From assembly GCA_040881505.1 (NCBI GenBank), contig JBBEDC010000016.1, positions 1 through 5,862 on the forward strand: a stretch of 5,862 bases of DNA. Direction: 5' to 3'. Numbering within the stretch: the stretch's first letter is position 1; each line of letters begins with the position of its first letter. Below the pieces are notes generated by a model that had not been told where the DNA came from, ran no database searches, and was given only the letters and a program-made list of their open reading frames with translations. Positions 5,190 to 5,862 of the stretch are shown here, piece after piece. The translations under genes and the position numbers were made by a program. Source of the stretch: JBBEDC01 sp040881505. Its GTDB lineage: Bacteria > Patescibacteriota > Andersenbacteria > UBA10190.

Positions 5190-5654
5190 TTACGTAATGC
5201 TAAACTGCTTGGTAAGTGGTGGGTTGGAAAAATAAACAAGCACATCAATCTTTGAGTCGCGTAATTCAATCATTTCAAAGGTGTCACGATTAATAACCTT
5301 AAAATGCTCAGTGTCTCCTGCGTGTTTTTTCTTGAAAGCTTCATAGTTCTTGAGCGTGAAATCCGCATCGCCGCGTTGTGGACGCACTGGATCAGGCTTT
5401 CGGATCTTGATTAAGTATAGTGGACCAGCGACAGTCTCAAGAGGTTCTTGAAGTCGGTAGAGAGGTCCAGTGGGAGTATCATCAACGACTTCACCCAATC
5501 CAGAAGCTTCTGCCTCTAGCTCCTTATACTCCTCTTCGTTTTGGCAGAATATCGCACAGTAGTTGATTTCTACTTCCTCGCTGAGAACATATCTCCGAAC
5601 TAATGCCAAAGTTTTTGGAACGATATATTCTACAATATTGTTGATAGTTTTCAT
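5190..5654 (-). CDS. Uncharacterised 154-aa soluble protein
   Basis: I do not recognise this family with confidence. The product is 154 residues, rich in Glu, Lys and Asp, without signal peptide or membrane segment, so probably cytosolic, with a mixed alpha/beta pattern. Parts that look constrained: NYCAIFCQNEEEYKEL (31-46, two cysteines C33 and C37), LGEVVDDTPTGPLYRL (53-68), GPLYLIKIRKPDPVRPQRGD (77-96), DFTLKNYEAFKKK (98-110) and FEMIELRDSKIDVLVYFSNP (126-145). The strand-turn-strand layout and the clean frame of 155 codons including stop argue that it is a real gene. The ATG at 5654 is the natural start; no Shine-Dalgarno precedes it, and a TTG at codon 16 is a poor alternative. It lies 35 nt after the tRNA-Ser 3' end on the same strand with no terminator between, so it may be co-transcribed with the tRNAs. 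Confidence 0.8.
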   Translation of the reverse strand: MKTINNIVEYIVPKTLALVRRYVLSEEVEINYCAIFCQNEEEYKELEAEASGLGEVVDDTPTGPLYRLQEPLETVAGPLYLIKIRKPDPVRPQRGDADFTLKNYEAFKKKHAGDTEHFKVINRDTFEMIELRDSKIDVLVYFSNPPLTKQFSIT

Positions 5655-5689
5655 GAATATCTAATGTCTACTTTACGGGGGACACATCA

Positions 5690-5779
5690 TGGCGGACAAG
5701 GTGGGATTCGAACCCACGGTACCAGTGAAGGTACACACGCTTTCCAAGCGTGCCGTTTCGGCCACTCACGCACCTGTCC
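5690..5779 (-). tRNA. tRNA-Ser, anticodon GGA, CCA encoded
   Basis: A 90-nt class II tRNA. The acceptor arms GGACAGG and CTTGTCC pair over 7 bp with one G-T. The anticodon stem CACGC/GCGTG holds the loop TTGGAAA, giving anticodon GGA for serine UCC and UCU codons. A long variable arm (GTACC, six-base loop, GGTAC) is typical of tRNA-Ser. The T arm has GTGGG, then TTCGAAT, then CCCAC. The discriminator is G and CCA is encoded in the DNA (5690-5692). It is 11-13 nt downstream of tRNA-Arg on the same strand. Confidence 0.97.
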
Positions 5780-5792
5780 TTGGAACTTACGG

Positions 5793-5862
5793 TGATCTCG
5801 GCAGGGCTCGAACCTGCGGCCTTTGGCTCCGCAAGCCAACGCTCTATCCAACTGAGCTACGA
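5793..5862 (-). tRNA. tRNA-Arg, anticodon GCG, 5' end cut by the right edge
   Basis: All but about the first four bases are visible. The D stem is GCTC/GAGC with loop AGTTGGATA, including the A20 favoured by bacterial arginyl-tRNA synthetase. The anticodon stem TTGGC/GCCAA holds the loop TTGCGGA, so the anticodon is GCG, for CGC and probably CGU. The T arm is GCAGG, TTCGAGC, CCTGC. The 3' acceptor strand CGAGATC pairs with the visible TCG, and the missing bases should be GATC. The discriminator A is followed by CCG rather than CCA, so the tail must be completed after transcription. Confidence 0.93.

Noticed and set aside
1..5862. Mobile element, CRISPR array, phage or defence island
   Set aside because: No transposase or integrase motifs, no long direct or inverted repeats, no regularly spaced repeats. 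Two tRNA genes could be integration sites, but no duplicated tRNA end is visible.

Overview
The window reads as an ordinary stretch of a bacterial chromosome of moderate GC content, estimated by eye at just under 50%. Four genes have clear families: a HtpX membrane protease, a RecX regulator of RecA, a ClpC-type AAA+ unfoldase and a ComF-family phosphoribosyltransferase-like protein. Short genes, tiny or absent intergenic gaps, few good Shine-Dalgarno sites, a stand-alone clpC without ctsR/mcsA/mcsB, and a small conserved-looking hypothetical protein would suit a Patescibacteria/CPR genome. That placement is an inference from style, not from a marker gene.

Layout from left to right: (1) a minus-strand gene for a helix-turn-helix protein that runs off the left edge (1-313). 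(2) htpX on the plus strand (343-1236), divergent from the first gene across only 29 bp. (3) recX on the minus strand (1233-1685), convergent with htpX so that the two stop codons share one CTAG. (4) A 101-bp divergent control region (1686-1786) with two short inverted repeats and candidate -10 boxes. (5) clpC (1787-4378, plus) followed by a strong intrinsic terminator (4398-4434). (6) comF (4437-5144, plus), whose ATG comes directly after the terminator T-run. (7) A minus-strand gene of unknown function, 154 aa (5190-5654). (8) Two minus-strand tRNA genes, tRNA-Ser(GGA) at 5690-5779 and tRNA-Arg(GCG), which is cut by the right edge. No gene-free stretch exceeds 300 bases.

HtpX (membrane protein quality control) and ClpC (cytosolic unfolding for ClpP) are both proteostasis factors; RecX and ComF belong to recombination and DNA uptake in other bacteria. 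Strand changes mean only the tRNAs and the 154-aa gene look able to share a transcript. I see no mobile element, CRISPR array, phage gene or defence system. The more interesting signals are local: the arrangement of transcription and translation signals at comF and recX (possible leaderless mRNAs), an out-of-frame mini-ORF over the clpC start, a tRNA-Arg with a G34 anticodon, and a tRNA-to-protein-gene junction without a visible ribosome binding site.
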